From Paenibacillus amylolyticus (GTDB lineage: Bacteria > Bacillota > Bacilli > Paenibacillales > Paenibacillaceae), in assembly GCF_003719335.1 (NCBI RefSeq), contig NZ_RIAS01000012.1, positions 124,001 through 188,000 on the forward strand: a stretch of 64,000 bases of DNA, given 5' to 3'. Below are positions 1 to 7,610 of the stretch, one piece after another. The notes beneath the pieces were generated by a model. It was not told where the DNA came from. It saw nothing but the letters and a program-made list of their open reading frames with translations, and did no database searches. Position 1 is the first letter of the stretch. Each line of letters begins with the position of its first letter. The position numbers and the translations under genes are program-made.

Positions 1-342
1 ACGCCATTCGTGAACCTGATCTTCCCCATATTTCATAGCCGTTTGCTGCTTGTTTAGTCCTTGTAGCGCACCATAGTGGCGCTCGTTCAGCTTCCACGTC
101 TTCTCAATCGGAATCCACATCAAGTCCATCTCATCCAGCGCTATATCCAGTGTACGAATGGAACGTTTCAATACCGATGCGTAGGCACAGTCAAAATCAA
201 ACCCCTGCTCTTTCAGGATTTTCCCGGCCTTACGCGCTTCACCGTACCCGTCCTCGGTCAGATCCACGTCCGTCCAACCCGTAAACCGGTTTTCCACGTT
301 CCACATGCTCTGTCCATGGCGAATCAACACTATTCTGTACAT
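1..342 (-). CDS. gpmA: 2,3-bisphosphoglycerate-dependent phosphoglycerate mutase, N-terminal part (cut by window edge)
   Basis: The first 114 codons of a histidine-phosphatase-fold phosphoglycerate mutase, which interconverts 3- and 2-phosphoglycerate in cytoplasmic glycolysis and gluconeogenesis. The protein opens with a beta strand leading into RHGQS, where H9 is the family's phospho-accepting histidine, followed by FTGWTDVDL and ERHYGALQGLNK, both hallmarks of the cofactor-dependent dPGM type. The ATG at 342 follows GGAGGGG with 8-bp spacing; a GTG one codon upstream is less likely. The gene runs off the left edge, so roughly the C-terminal half (dPGMs are about 230-250 aa) is missing from view, not necessarily from the genome. 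The family call is firm; activity in the absent half cannot be judged. Confidence 0.93.
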   Translation of the reverse strand, partial: MYRIVLIRHGQSMWNVENRFTGWTDVDLTEDGYGEARKAGKILKEQGFDFDCAYASVLKRSIRTLDIALDEMDLMWIPIEKTWKLNERHYGALQGLNKQQTAMKYGEDQVHEWR

Positions 343-519
343 CACGTGACCCCTCCCTTCCTTGGATACATCCTCCACAGAACCAGCATACTTATACATC
401 CTTAGCAGTCTGCCTAATGGTGGATATAGCTCATTCTAAGCATTCTAAGCTCATTCATTTCAGCTCAGTTTTAAAATATTCATCATACGAGTCCTTCATG
501 GTATAAAAGAACTCAAAAA

Positions 520-1104
520 TCAATAATACGGTGCCATCATCAAATAAACAACTACACCTGTAGAACTGACATACAACCAGATTGGCATCGTCCAGCGTGC
601 GATTTTCCGGTGTTTCTGCAACTGGTTTGTCCAGCCCCATACGAGCGTAAAGAGCGCAAGTGGCACAATCAGGGCAGCCAGAATGCTGTGTGTGATCAAA
701 ATAAAGAAGTAGATCGAACGAACAATACCTTCGCCACCAAACTTGGATGTTTCCGGAGACAGATAATGAAACGTCAGATACGTCACCAGGAACAGCAACG
801 TGGTTGAAAATGCTGCCAAAATAAAGCGTTTATGCAGCTTGACGTTACGTTTGATAATGGCAATCAGCGCAGCCAGCAAAAAGATAAAGGTGAAGCTGTT
901 AAACACGGCATTAAAGCGTGGCAACACGGTGATGTCGAACGTAACCTCACCTTTGTAGCCAATCGAGGGTGCGAAAAACAATAACAAGATGATAACGTTA
1001 GCAAGAATGGAGATGGTAATAATGATACCTGCAAAATTTTTATTACTGGTCGGGGTGATCTGATTCGATGATGTGTTCAGATTCCCTCTGTCCTTTTTAG
1101 CCAA
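520..1104 (-). CDS. DUF420 family membrane protein (YozB/CtaM-like)
   Basis: An integral membrane protein of 194 aa with five hydrophobic segments, matching the DUF420 family in layout: an HKRF motif after the second or third helix, HYLSPE in the next loop, and an HS pair opening the fourth helix. Family members (YozB of Bacillus, CtaM of Staphylococcus) are linked to maturation of haem-A cytochrome oxidases, so a role in respiratory oxidase assembly is a family-based inference. The reading frame opens at 1194, but I place the start at a TTG at 1104 because GAGGAGG lies 7-8 bp upstream; this removes a 30-residue N-terminal extension that is not membrane-like. No cytochrome oxidase genes are adjacent. 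Confidence 0.8.
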   Translation of the reverse strand: MAKKDRGNLNTSSNQITPTSNKNFAGIIITISILANVIILLLFFAPSIGYKGEVTFDITVLPRFNAVFNSFTFIFLLAALIAIIKRNVKLHKRFILAAFSTTLLFLVTYLTFHYLSPETSKFGGEGIVRSIYFFILITHSILAALIVPLALFTLVWGWTNQLQKHRKIARWTMPIWLYVSSTGVVVYLMMAPYY

Positions 1105-1262
1105 TGCAAAATCCTCCTCATATCCTAACTTTCTGTGTTCTATATCATTATATCGCGGCAAATCAGGGCTGTTAAGTGACAACACTCTGAACAAAAACAG
1201 GTTGTCCTTACGTATAAATGCCCGTTTTAGGATGTTTTCATGCCTCTTCGAGCGAGTATGAT

Positions 1263-1291
1263 TTTACCCGAGTCTTAAACTGTGGTATAAT
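1263..1291 (+). promoter_or_regulatory. Sigma-A-like promoter of the antiporter leader
   Basis: TTTACC at 1263-1268 and a perfect TATAAT at 1286-1291 are separated by 17 bp. Transcription would begin near 1298 and give a leader of about 190 nt before the antiporter start at 1489. Confidence 0.7.
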
Positions 1292-1297
1292 TAATGC

Positions 1298-1488
1298 ACT
1301 TAATCACATACGCGTCGACTATGGAGGAGCCTGTCACCAAGGGCCCCTCTTTGTCTTTTACAGGCATGGAACGGTAACTTGTTATCGTTGTTCCGTGCCT
1401 TTTGTTTGTTCAAATTGGGTGGAACAGGGATGTTTTCCCTTGGAAAGGATATTCTAAGGTTGCCGCAATCAGAGAGGAGAAACCATCT
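1298..1488 (+). promoter_or_regulatory. Structured 5' leader of the antiporter gene, candidate riboswitch or attenuator
   Basis: The leader contains GCCTGT (1329-1334), which can pair with ACAGGC (1360-1365). The last bases of that second arm are also the first bases of a strong terminator stem (1363-1399), so the two structures compete. This is the usual geometry of a ligand- or ion-controlled attenuator. The stretch GACTATGGAGGAGCC upstream may be part of an aptamer. I could not assign it to a known class by eye; Na+, Li+ or c-di-AMP riboswitches would fit the downstream gene. Confidence 0.45.
1363..1410 (+). terminator. Intrinsic terminator inside the antiporter leader
   Basis: GGCATGGAAC (1363-1372) pairs with GTTCCGTGCC at the 3' side (ending 1399), extended by GGTAAC with GTTATC. 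A T-rich tract of TTTTGTTTGTT follows. It lies between the promoter and the coding start, so it would act as a conditional stop. Confidence 0.7.
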
Positions 1489-2679
1489 GTGGAATTTATT
1501 TTAGTTCTTGCCCTTATTTTGATTTTCACCAAACTGGCCGGTGATCTCTCCGTTCGGTTAGGCCAGCCATCGGTGCTGGGTAAACTTATTGTGGGTGTTG
1601 TCATTGGGCCTGCCCTGCTAGGCTGGGTGGATAAAAGCGATTTTGTGCATTATATGGCCGAGATCGGGGTATTACTGCTTATGTTCATCGCCGGTCTGGA
1701 AACCGACCTGGAGCAATTAAAGAAAAACTGGAAGGCCGCTTTCGCTGTGGCGGTGGGCGGAGTCATTTTACCTTTTATCGGAGGGTATGGTTCGGCAATA
1801 GCTTTTGGGATGTCCCAGACACACGCGCTGTTCTTCGGCCTGTTATTCTGTGCCACCTCGGTAAGCATTTCCGTGCAAACCTTGAAGGATATGAACCAGC
1901 TTGGTTCACGTGAGGGTACCACCATTCTGGGAGCAGCGGTAGTGGATGATGTGCTCGTCGTTGTACTGCTCGCTGTCATGATGAGTGTACTCGGAACAGG
2001 TGGCGGTGATGTTTCCATTGGCTGGCTTATTGGTAAAAAGCTGTTGTTCTTCGTCATCATCATTGCAGCAAGCTGGCTGCTTGTACCACGAATCATGAAA
2101 TGGATGGCTCCGCTGCGGGTTACAGAAACGGTCATTACAGCAGGACTTATCGTCTGCTTTGGCTTCTCTTATTTTGCAGAATGGATGGGTGTTGCAGGTA
2201 TTATCGGTGCATTTGCGGCAGGCATCGCAATTTCTCAAACTGGATTCAAGCATGAAGTGGAGCAAAAGGTGGAACCGATCGCGTACAGTATATTTGTACC
2301 TGTTTTCTTCGTTAGCATTGGACTGAATGTAACTTTTGAAGGCGTAGGCTCACAGATTGGCTTGATCATCGTCATCAGCATCGTTGCTGTTGTCACCAAG
2401 CTTCTTGGCGGCGGGGCAGGAGCCCGTTTGACTGGTTTTGATCGTTCTTCTTCAATTGCCATCGGGGCAGGCATGATCTCCAGAGGGGAAGTTGCGCTTA
2501 TTATTGCCTCGACTGGACTTGCATCAGGTTTACTTGATGCTGAATATTTTACCAGCGTTATCATTATGGTCATCGTCACCACACTGGTCACACCACCACT
2601 GCTCAAAATCACGTTTGCCCGTAAAAAAGGTGAACAACGTGTAGAACAAGGGATTGAGGATTCTCATCTGAACGGGTGA
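1489..2679 (+). CDS. CPA2-family monovalent cation:proton antiporter
   Basis: A polytopic membrane protein of 396 aa with about 12-13 hydrophobic segments, typical of the Na+(K+)/H+ exchanger domain of the CPA2 (KefB/GerN/NapA) family. Visible family marks are GQPSVLGKLIVGVVIGP near the N-terminus, ATSVSIS in the middle, and the VVDDV pair of acidic residues that carries ion and proton binding in this family. It ends soon after the last helix and has no TrkA-N/RCK regulatory domain. The start is GTG 1489, 9 bp after AGAGGAG; the frame opens at 1402 but those residues belong to the leader. Expression is probably governed by the attenuator-like leader at 1298-1488. Ion selectivity cannot be read from sequence. 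Confidence 0.88.
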   Translation: MEFILVLALILIFTKLAGDLSVRLGQPSVLGKLIVGVVIGPALLGWVDKSDFVHYMAEIGVLLLMFIAGLETDLEQLKKNWKAAFAVAVGGVILPFIGGYGSAIAFGMSQTHALFFGLLFCATSVSISVQTLKDMNQLGSREGTTILGAAVVDDVLVVVLLAVMMSVLGTGGGDVSIGWLIGKKLLFFVIIIAASWLLVPRIMKWMAPLRVTETVITAGLIVCFGFSYFAEWMGVAGIIGAFAAGIAISQTGFKHEVEQKVEPIAYSIFVPVFFVSIGLNVTFEGVGSQIGLIIVISIVAVVTKLLGGGAGARLTGFDRSSSIAIGAGMISRGEVALIIASTGLASGLLDAEYFTSVIIMVIVTTLVTPPLLKITFARKKGEQRVEQGIEDSHLNG

Positions 2680-2823
2680 GGTGCACGGTACGTGAAAGAT
2701 ATTAACCTGTGAAATCCTACTTGTGTCAGGCATAGGATTCCCCAAAAATGGTGATATTCCTGAATGCAAGTTTGATATACAGATCGTATGATTTGTGGCT
2801 AAATCATTTAATTTGTATAAGCG

Positions 2824-2853
2824 TTGCCCTTGATACTTGGTGTGAGCTATACT
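2824..2853 (+). promoter_or_regulatory. Possible promoter upstream of the two-domain protein gene
   Basis: TTGCCC at 2824-2829 and TATACT at 2848-2853 with an 18-bp spacer. It would give a leader of about 185 nt that contains the terminator-like stem at 2946-3007. Evidence is motif match and position only. Confidence 0.4.
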
Positions 2854-2945
2854 TGTGTGAGACACCGAATTTAGAGTCATCTGGATGCTCAGCCTTTTGA
2901 CTGGGCCTGCTACTGTCATAGCACCTAATTGGTCGTGAAGCACAC

Positions 2946-3020
2946 GCCGCTTTGTTCATTTTCTACTCTTCCTATGAGGATGATGGAAATGGATAGAGCG
3001 GCTTTTTACATTTTTTCTCT
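2946..3020 (+). terminator. Terminator-like stem directly upstream of a coding start (candidate attenuator)
   Basis: GCCGCTTTGTTCATTTTC at 2946-2963 pairs with the sequence ending AGAGCGGC at 3002; every mismatch along about 18 positions is a G-U wobble, and TCCT/AGGA closes the inner end. TTTTT follows at once and TTTTTT a few bases later. The stem ends about 27 bp before the AGGAGG of the gene starting at 3046. Confidence 0.6.
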
Positions 3021-3045
3021 AACTTTTCTAGGAGGTTTTCATGCC

Positions 3046-3708
3046 ATGAGTACAATAATTCAAAATTTTGATGAGGCATATGAAGAATGGATCAAAGTGC
3101 TACTCGCAAAAGAAACCAACCCCCGCGTTCGATCGCGGATTGAACATGGGCTTGAACACGGTACATTGGAATTTTTGCGTTCCGTCTGGTTCCCCGTGAT
3201 GAAAAATTTCAACCACTTACATCCCGAATGGGAAGTTCGAGATTTTCACAACGGCTATCGTTACTTGGATCTTGCCTACTTACCAGGGAATGGTGTGAAG
3301 GGTGGTATTGAGATTCAGGGTTACGGGCCTCATGCTCGAGATCTTGATGTGAGACGTTTCAAAGATCTATGCTGGCGACATTGTCTCCTAACACTGGAAG
3401 ACTGGCTTTTCCTGCCGATTGCCTATCTCTCCATTAAAGACGAGCCAAAACAGTGTCAGCAACTGGTGCTAGCATTTATGGGTAAATTTATGGCTTCAGA
3501 TGCGCCCGCCGCCCTGAACTGGTTGGATGCTGAGGCCGTACGGTATGCGAGACGTATAATACGTCCGTTTACACCTTTGGAATTGGCAACACATCTGCGT
3601 ATCTCTGACGTACATACGAGAAGGGTTCTCCGCAGCCTGTTGGATCAACAAATAATATATGTCGCGAGCGGCAATCAGCGATATCGCACTTATGCTCTAC
3701 GAGCGTAA
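3046..3708 (+). CDS. Uncharacterised protein with possible PD-(D/E)XK-like nuclease fold and C-terminal winged helix
   Basis: A 220-aa protein I do not recognise by name. Residues near 90-130 read GIEIQGYGPH, then RDLDVRRFKDLC and WLFLPIAY: the pattern E-x-Q/D-G-x-x-H, D-x-x-R and a following hydrophobic strand resembles DUF559/Vsr-type members of the PD-(D/E)XK nuclease superfamily. The last 55 residues (FTPLELATHLRISDVHTRRV, then YVASGNQRYRTYAL) look like a winged-helix DNA-binding domain. Both domain calls are inference from motif shape. The start is ATG 3046, 10 bp after AGGAGG; an ATG at 3041 is in another frame and stops immediately. The gene stands alone between a terminator-like leader and a 1-kb gene-free stretch, suggesting tight or conditional expression. 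Confidence 0.6.
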   Translation: MSTIIQNFDEAYEEWIKVLLAKETNPRVRSRIEHGLEHGTLEFLRSVWFPVMKNFNHLHPEWEVRDFHNGYRYLDLAYLPGNGVKGGIEIQGYGPHARDLDVRRFKDLCWRHCLLTLEDWLFLPIAYLSIKDEPKQCQQLVLAFMGKFMASDAPAALNWLDAEAVRYARRIIRPFTPLELATHLRISDVHTRRVLRSLLDQQIIYVASGNQRYRTYALRA

Positions 3709-4269
3709 AATGAGCAAGTGCTTGTGGCTCGGATGTGGCTCGGCTACGCAGTCGGATTTCCTGCGTGCAGTTTTAGCACGTGTCACGTAGACATAGTGAA
3801 AGCAGTTCCGTGGTGCGGTGGTTAGGCGTGTTTAGCAGACGTTATTCCATAGCGTGTGTAGTATTGGGACGCGCTTGGCGAGCGTTGTTTCGTGGTTTAG
3901 TTATTAGACGCATGTGGCGAACGTTATTCCATCGTGTAACGATTGCGTTTGATTCCGCAGCAACTAATAGTGGATGTGGCATCGCAGTATTTAGGTTTAT
4001 GTTAATGATTACTTGCTCGTGGCTGATTTATGAGTAAATGGTTCTCTACTGTGTCACGTTAGACGTGTCTCATTATGTGTGAACGTTTCTTAGCAATGTG
4101 CTGAGGTATTAGTGCTCCCGATATCCTGCTCTCCACGTCTACATCTAAATGTGATTCCATAGTGGCTCAGTTGGCCATGGTCTCTGATGGCTACACATCA
4201 TTTCAAAGTTTTTTAGCTGTGGATGATGAACCGGCCGTAGTCTTGCGCGAAACTTATGAGCAGAAATTT
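3709..4269. other. Gene-free stretch without a recognisable gene
   Basis: About 560 bp with no convincing coding region. Two related segments share CGTTATTCCAT (near 3840 and 3925), so some internal duplication is present. A short open frame at 3780-4037 has no ribosome binding site and a composition unlike the neighbouring genes. It could be decayed coding DNA or non-coding RNA; neither can be shown. Confidence 0.4.
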
Positions 4270-4466
4270 TCTAACGATCACCAGAGACGCTATTTGGCGT
4301 ATATCGTACCTTTTTATTTTCTAACGATCTCAGGAGAGCTTATTTCGGTCATTTGATGTGAAAACAGGCCTACTTTATGTGTTTTTGCTGAAATAAGCTC
4401 CCTGGTGATCGTTAGAATTTCAAAGAGCTCAAAATCGTGCAAATAAGCTCATCTGTGATCGTTAGA
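4270..4466. repeat. Four-unit palindromic element, copy A
   Basis: Four copies of a roughly 27-bp unit with consensus CTAACGATC, four to five variable bases, then GA, a GC-type pair and TATTT. Units 1 (from 4270) and 2 (from 4320) are direct; units 3 (from 4390) and 4 (from 4439) are inverted. Unit 2 can pair with 3 and unit 1 with 4, giving a nested hairpin. A second element with the same unit order and spacing lies at 43849-44044. No open reading frame or transposase is associated, so it resembles a dispersed intergenic repeat (MITE- or BIME-like) or a structured RNA. Confidence 0.85.
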
Positions 4467-4530
4467 AATGTTGGAGTATTGGTTGTATGGTTTTTAAGTA
4501 GTTTACACATACTTGCTCCACCACTGAGTT

Positions 4531-4573
4531 GGGTTGGGTTGGGTTGGGTTGGGTTGGGTAGGGTTGGGTTGGG
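4531..4573 (+). repeat. Nine-copy GGGTT tandem tract (G-quadruplex candidate)
   Basis: Nine GGG runs separated by TT (one by TA) on the plus strand. Four consecutive GGG runs with 2-nt loops meet the standard rule for an intramolecular G-quadruplex, so the tract could form at least two. It lies just beyond the terminator of the dedA operon, between it and palindromic element A. The unit is a simple repeat and may vary in copy number between isolates. Confidence 0.9.
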
Positions 4574-4596
4574 TATGTTTTTTCGGTTAGCAACAA

Positions 4597-4630
4597 CAAA
4601 AAAAGACCACCTTACACACGAAGAGGTCTT
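4597..4630 (-). terminator. Terminator of the response regulator-kinase-pssA-dedA operon
   Basis: On the minus strand AAGACC with inner CTT pairs with AAG and GGTCTT (arms 4621-4630 and 4603-4612 in plus coordinates), followed by a run of seven T. It lies about 150 bp past the dedA stop. Confidence 0.7.
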
Positions 4631-4778
4631 CCATTCTAAGTTGCATTATTTATCCGTTTTGCTGAGTCGCTTCTCAACCGTTTATTGTTGCCGGGGCGTG
4701 CACCCTTCAGGGGATTCACTGATTATAAGTACCCTTTTATATACCCCGTCTCTCCGCCTGCTATTTGGCATGTCCAAC

Positions 4779-5264
4779 CTAGGTTAACACACCCACATAG
4801 AAACCAATCGAGATAAACACAACGCACCAAACAAATGCACCGATTCCTGAAATAATAGCATATCTTCCCATCCTCATGCGGCTCATGCCGGAGAAACAGC
4901 ACATTAGATTCCGCACTCCTGGGATGAAGTAACCCAGAATAACGGACCAGGACCCATATTTGAGAAACCACGTTTCTACCCTGCTAAATCGCTTGGCATT
5001 AACCCCAATCCATTTACCATATCTGTCGAATAGGGGCCTGCCGGCTTTGCGGCCAATCGTATAACTCAGTATGCCTCCCGTAAACGCCCCGCCAAAGCAG
5101 ACAGCGATGGATACGGAATAATCCAGAACGGATATCGAGGCGAGATAACCGACAAAGGTCATCAACACCTCATCCGGAATCGGTAGCCCAATAACACCAA
5201 GAGCGAGTAAACCATATATTGCGAAATACCCATATTGACTAATAATTTCTTTAGCAAATTCCAT
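4779..5264 (-). CDS. DedA family membrane protein
   Basis: A 161-aa DedA (SNARE-associated/VTT) protein. It shows the amphipathic N-terminus, GLPIPDEVLMTFVGY (the acidic residue of the first re-entrant region), FGGAFTGGILSYTIGR, and the FIPGVRNLMCCFSGMSRM segment holding the family arginine. Some DedA proteins have been shown to translocate undecaprenyl phosphate or phospholipids across the membrane, so lipid transport is a family-level expectation. It is shorter than the usual 190-220 aa because the C-terminal tail is minimal, but the core is complete. It starts 15 bp after pssA stops and is the last gene of the operon, linking it to phospholipid supply. Confidence 0.88.
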   Translation of the reverse strand: MEFAKEIISQYGYFAIYGLLALGVIGLPIPDEVLMTFVGYLASISVLDYSVSIAVCFGGAFTGGILSYTIGRKAGRPLFDRYGKWIGVNAKRFSRVETWFLKYGSWSVILGYFIPGVRNLMCCFSGMSRMRMGRYAIISGIGAFVWCVVFISIGFYVGVLT

Positions 5265-5279
5265 AACTTGACTCGCTCC

Positions 5280-5825
5280 TTATTTCGGTTCCACAATATC
5301 CTTCTCATGAGAGGGCAGTATTTGCTTCAATGAAGGGAAACGGATTTGACTAACCATGAGACCGGATAATACCACAATAACAAGATAGGCTACAGCATGA
5401 TTAAAATAAGGGCTCCATAGAGCGAAGAACGACATCAGTCCACCTGCAAATGTAATCGGCATTCCGACAAAACCGCTAACCGGTGTTTTCTGGCAGTTAT
5501 ATCTTGCAAGACGAAGTGCTCCACATACCGGGAACAGGGCGGTCAACGCCATACCAAGCATACCCACTTCTGTCATCGAATTCAGGTAAAGAATCAGTAC
5601 AGGCGCTGTACCGAAGGACACAACATCAGCGAGTGAATCCAGCGCCTTGCCAAATTCCCCTTCACAATGAAGCTTGCGTGCTGCATATCCATCAAACAAA
5701 TCAAAAAACATCGCTACCCATATCATCGTCACAGCCAGTGCAAATTCCCCATGAATCGCCATAATGACCGCGAGCATCCCCGAACTTAAATTCCCCAAGG
5801 TTAAAATGGATGGTAAAGACTTCAT
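5280..5825 (-). CDS. pssA: CDP-diacylglycerol--serine O-phosphatidyltransferase
   Basis: A membrane enzyme of 181 aa that makes phosphatidylserine, the precursor of phosphatidylethanolamine, from CDP-diacylglycerol and serine. The CDP-alcohol phosphotransferase signature is complete: DLFDGYAAR, then G eight residues later, then D and D in GKALDSLAD. About six hydrophobic helices follow the N-terminal LPSILTLGNLSSG, which is characteristic of PssA. The ATG at 5825 lies after AAGGAAG. It starts 21 bp after the histidine kinase stop and is followed 15 bp later by dedA. No phosphatidylserine decarboxylase gene is in the window. Confidence 0.9.
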   Translation of the reverse strand: MKSLPSILTLGNLSSGMLAVIMAIHGEFALAVTMIWVAMFFDLFDGYAARKLHCEGEFGKALDSLADVVSFGTAPVLILYLNSMTEVGMLGMALTALFPVCGALRLARYNCQKTPVSGFVGMPITFAGGLMSFFALWSPYFNHAVAYLVIVVLSGLMVSQIRFPSLKQILPSHEKDIVEPK

Positions 5826-5846
5826 AAAATTTAACTTCCTTTCATA

Positions 5847-7610
5847 CTAGGCTTTAGGAAATGTAATATAAAAACGTACGCCATCCGGTGTATTCTCCAC
5901 ACCATAACCACATCCGTGCAGATCCAGGATCTGTTTTGCAATGGCCAGGCCTAGCCCGGTCCCTCCCATTTTACGATTGCGCGAGCGCTCTACACGGTAG
6001 AACCTCTCCCATATATATTGCCGTTCCTCTTCCGCGATGTGCTCACCTTTATTCTCGATTGTAACGTGAACACAACCTTCATGTCTGTTAATCTCAATCA
6101 TTATATCGGTTTGCGGAACCGCGTGACGTATAGCATTCATCATGATATTGTAAAATACTTGCTCAAGCTTGCTTCGATCCCCTTCAATGGTCTGCTCCGT
6201 CGTGGATACAAGCACCACTTCAAGTCCTTTATCTTTTAACTGAGGCCCAAGGCGCCCAGCAATATCTTCAATCATATCAGCCAAAGCGATTGCTCCGGTA
6301 TTCAATTGGATCGCGGCAGATTCAAGTCTGACCAGATCCAGCATTTCTTCAACCATTGTTTCCATCTTGATCGCTTCGTCAACAATGACCTCAATGTAGC
6401 GCTCCCGCTTGTTTTCACTGACACCGTCTTTTAGTCCTTCAGAATATCCCTTGATAATGCTTATAGGTGTCTTGAGTTCATGAGAGGCATCGGCAAAAAA
6501 TTTGCGCTGACGCTGTTCAATCTGCTGCTTCATCTCCATATCGGTACGCATCTGGTCATTGGCCTGCTTGAGTTCCTCCAATGTTTTACCAAGTGTACCT
6601 GATAAGGCATTCAGACTCTCGGAAAGACTACCGATCTCGTCCTTACGCCGAATCGGAGACTTCACTGTAAAATCGAGCGTAGACATCTTCTTCGCCACAT
6701 GATTTAGAGCGAGCAATGGCTTGGTTATAATTCGGGACAATAACAGTGCGAGCAAAAGAATCAGTACAAACGCGCCTATACCGAAATATCCATAGAATAA
6801 TCGTGTTGCCTCGTTGGCTTCCCTCATCTCCTGTAGTGAGGTCAGTGAGAAAATCAACTGTTGCTCCGCTCCGGCACGGTGCACGGGAGCAATCGTAATG
6901 ACGTTACGAACACCACTCCAGCTGTCCATCCACTCTTCATTAATCATCTTCCCGCTAGACAACATCTGCTGATCTTCTGACGACAAGGGGAATCGACTTT
7001 CGAGAGCCTGCACGAGAAGTCCTTGCCTTTGGCTCCACGTAGCAAGATCAGGCAGCACAACTTCCGTTAGCACCCCCGTCCATTCCTGGACGGGTAGCAG
7101 TGATTCCTGAAAAGTTTCTGTGCCCCATGCAGCAGAAGCCCCATCCTGAATTTTAAATGGATACACCATAGGTTCTGGTTTCTCCTCAACGCTGGATGGT
7201 CCTTTTACGGTCAGCTTTTGTCCAAATTTGAGATGAGACCTGATCCAGCCTGCATTTTCACTATTGATGAATAGTGACAGGGACACCTTCACACGTTTGC
7301 CGTCCTCCTGGAGTAGCGTGACGTGAAAGGGATCATCCACCAACTTGCCTGTGTTCGTCAAAATGACGAGATGAGACTGATTTTGTCTCATGAACCTGCC
7401 CGTTTCCTTGGCAAGCTGCAAATCGCTCCAGCGACTGGCCGAATACTGCTGTTCGAACTTGGACAGTTTCTTTTTCATACTGGTAATCTTCTGATGCTGG
7501 TAGAAATCGGGGAACCAGATCAGCTGGGCAAGCACCGTTGTCCCATATAGCAAGACCACAAATCCGGCCATGACCAGAAACAGCTTCATCGTTACGCCAT
7601 TTCTTCTCAT
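5847..7610 (-). CDS. Membrane sensor histidine kinase with HAMP domain
   Basis: A 587-aa sensor kinase. Residues 10-32 form the first membrane helix, 33-270 an extracytoplasmic domain of about 240 residues with no motif I recognise, 271-293 the second helix, and about 294-350 the HAMP linker. The HisKA box FFADASHELKTP places the phosphorylated histidine at 377; the N box (IMMNAIRHA) and G box (GTGLGLAIAK) are intact. Its ATG overlaps the stop of the response regulator gene (ATGA), so the two are translationally coupled. pssA and dedA follow within 21 and 15 bp, which suggests the system senses envelope or membrane-lipid state; that is inference from context. Confidence 0.92.
   Translation of the reverse strand: MRRNGVTMKLFLVMAGFVVLLYGTTVLAQLIWFPDFYQHQKITSMKKKLSKFEQQYSASRWSDLQLAKETGRFMRQNQSHLVILTNTGKLVDDPFHVTLLQEDGKRVKVSLSLFINSENAGWIRSHLKFGQKLTVKGPSSVEEKPEPMVYPFKIQDGASAAWGTETFQESLLPVQEWTGVLTEVVLPDLATWSQRQGLLVQALESRFPLSSEDQQMLSSGKMINEEWMDSWSGVRNVITIAPVHRAGAEQQLIFSLTSLQEMREANEATRLFYGYFGIGAFVLILLLALLLSRIITKPLLALNHVAKKMSTLDFTVKSPIRRKDEIGSLSESLNALSGTLGKTLEELKQANDQMRTDMEMKQQIEQRQRKFFADASHELKTPISIIKGYSEGLKDGVSENKRERYIEVIVDEAIKMETMVEEMLDLVRLESAAIQLNTGAIALADMIEDIAGRLGPQLKDKGLEVVLVSTTEQTIEGDRSKLEQVFYNIMMNAIRHAVPQTDIMIEINRHEGCVHVTIENKGEHIAEEERQYIWERFYRVERSRNRKMGGTGLGLAIAKQILDLHGCGYGVENTPDGVRFYITFPKA

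Noticed and set aside
76..405. A 109-codon plus-strand open frame at the left edge
   Set aside because: It lies antisense to the phosphoglycerate mutase gene, whose protein has a clear RHG motif and ribosome site. The plus-strand frame has no ribosome site and no recognisable domain.
1425..1440. A GGGTGGAAC stretch resembling a T-box motif
   Set aside because: It lies downstream of the terminator rather than in its antiterminator arm, lacks the rest of the T-box core, and the gene product is an antiporter, not an amino-acid gene.
3780..4037. An 85-codon plus-strand open frame in the gene-free stretch
   Set aside because: It has no ribosome site and an Arg/Trp/Ser composition unlike neighbouring proteins. 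It resembles no domain.
4531..4573. GGGTT tract as a CRISPR array or chromosome end
   Set aside because: The unit is 5 bp without spacers, and coding sequence continues on both sides, so neither reading fits.
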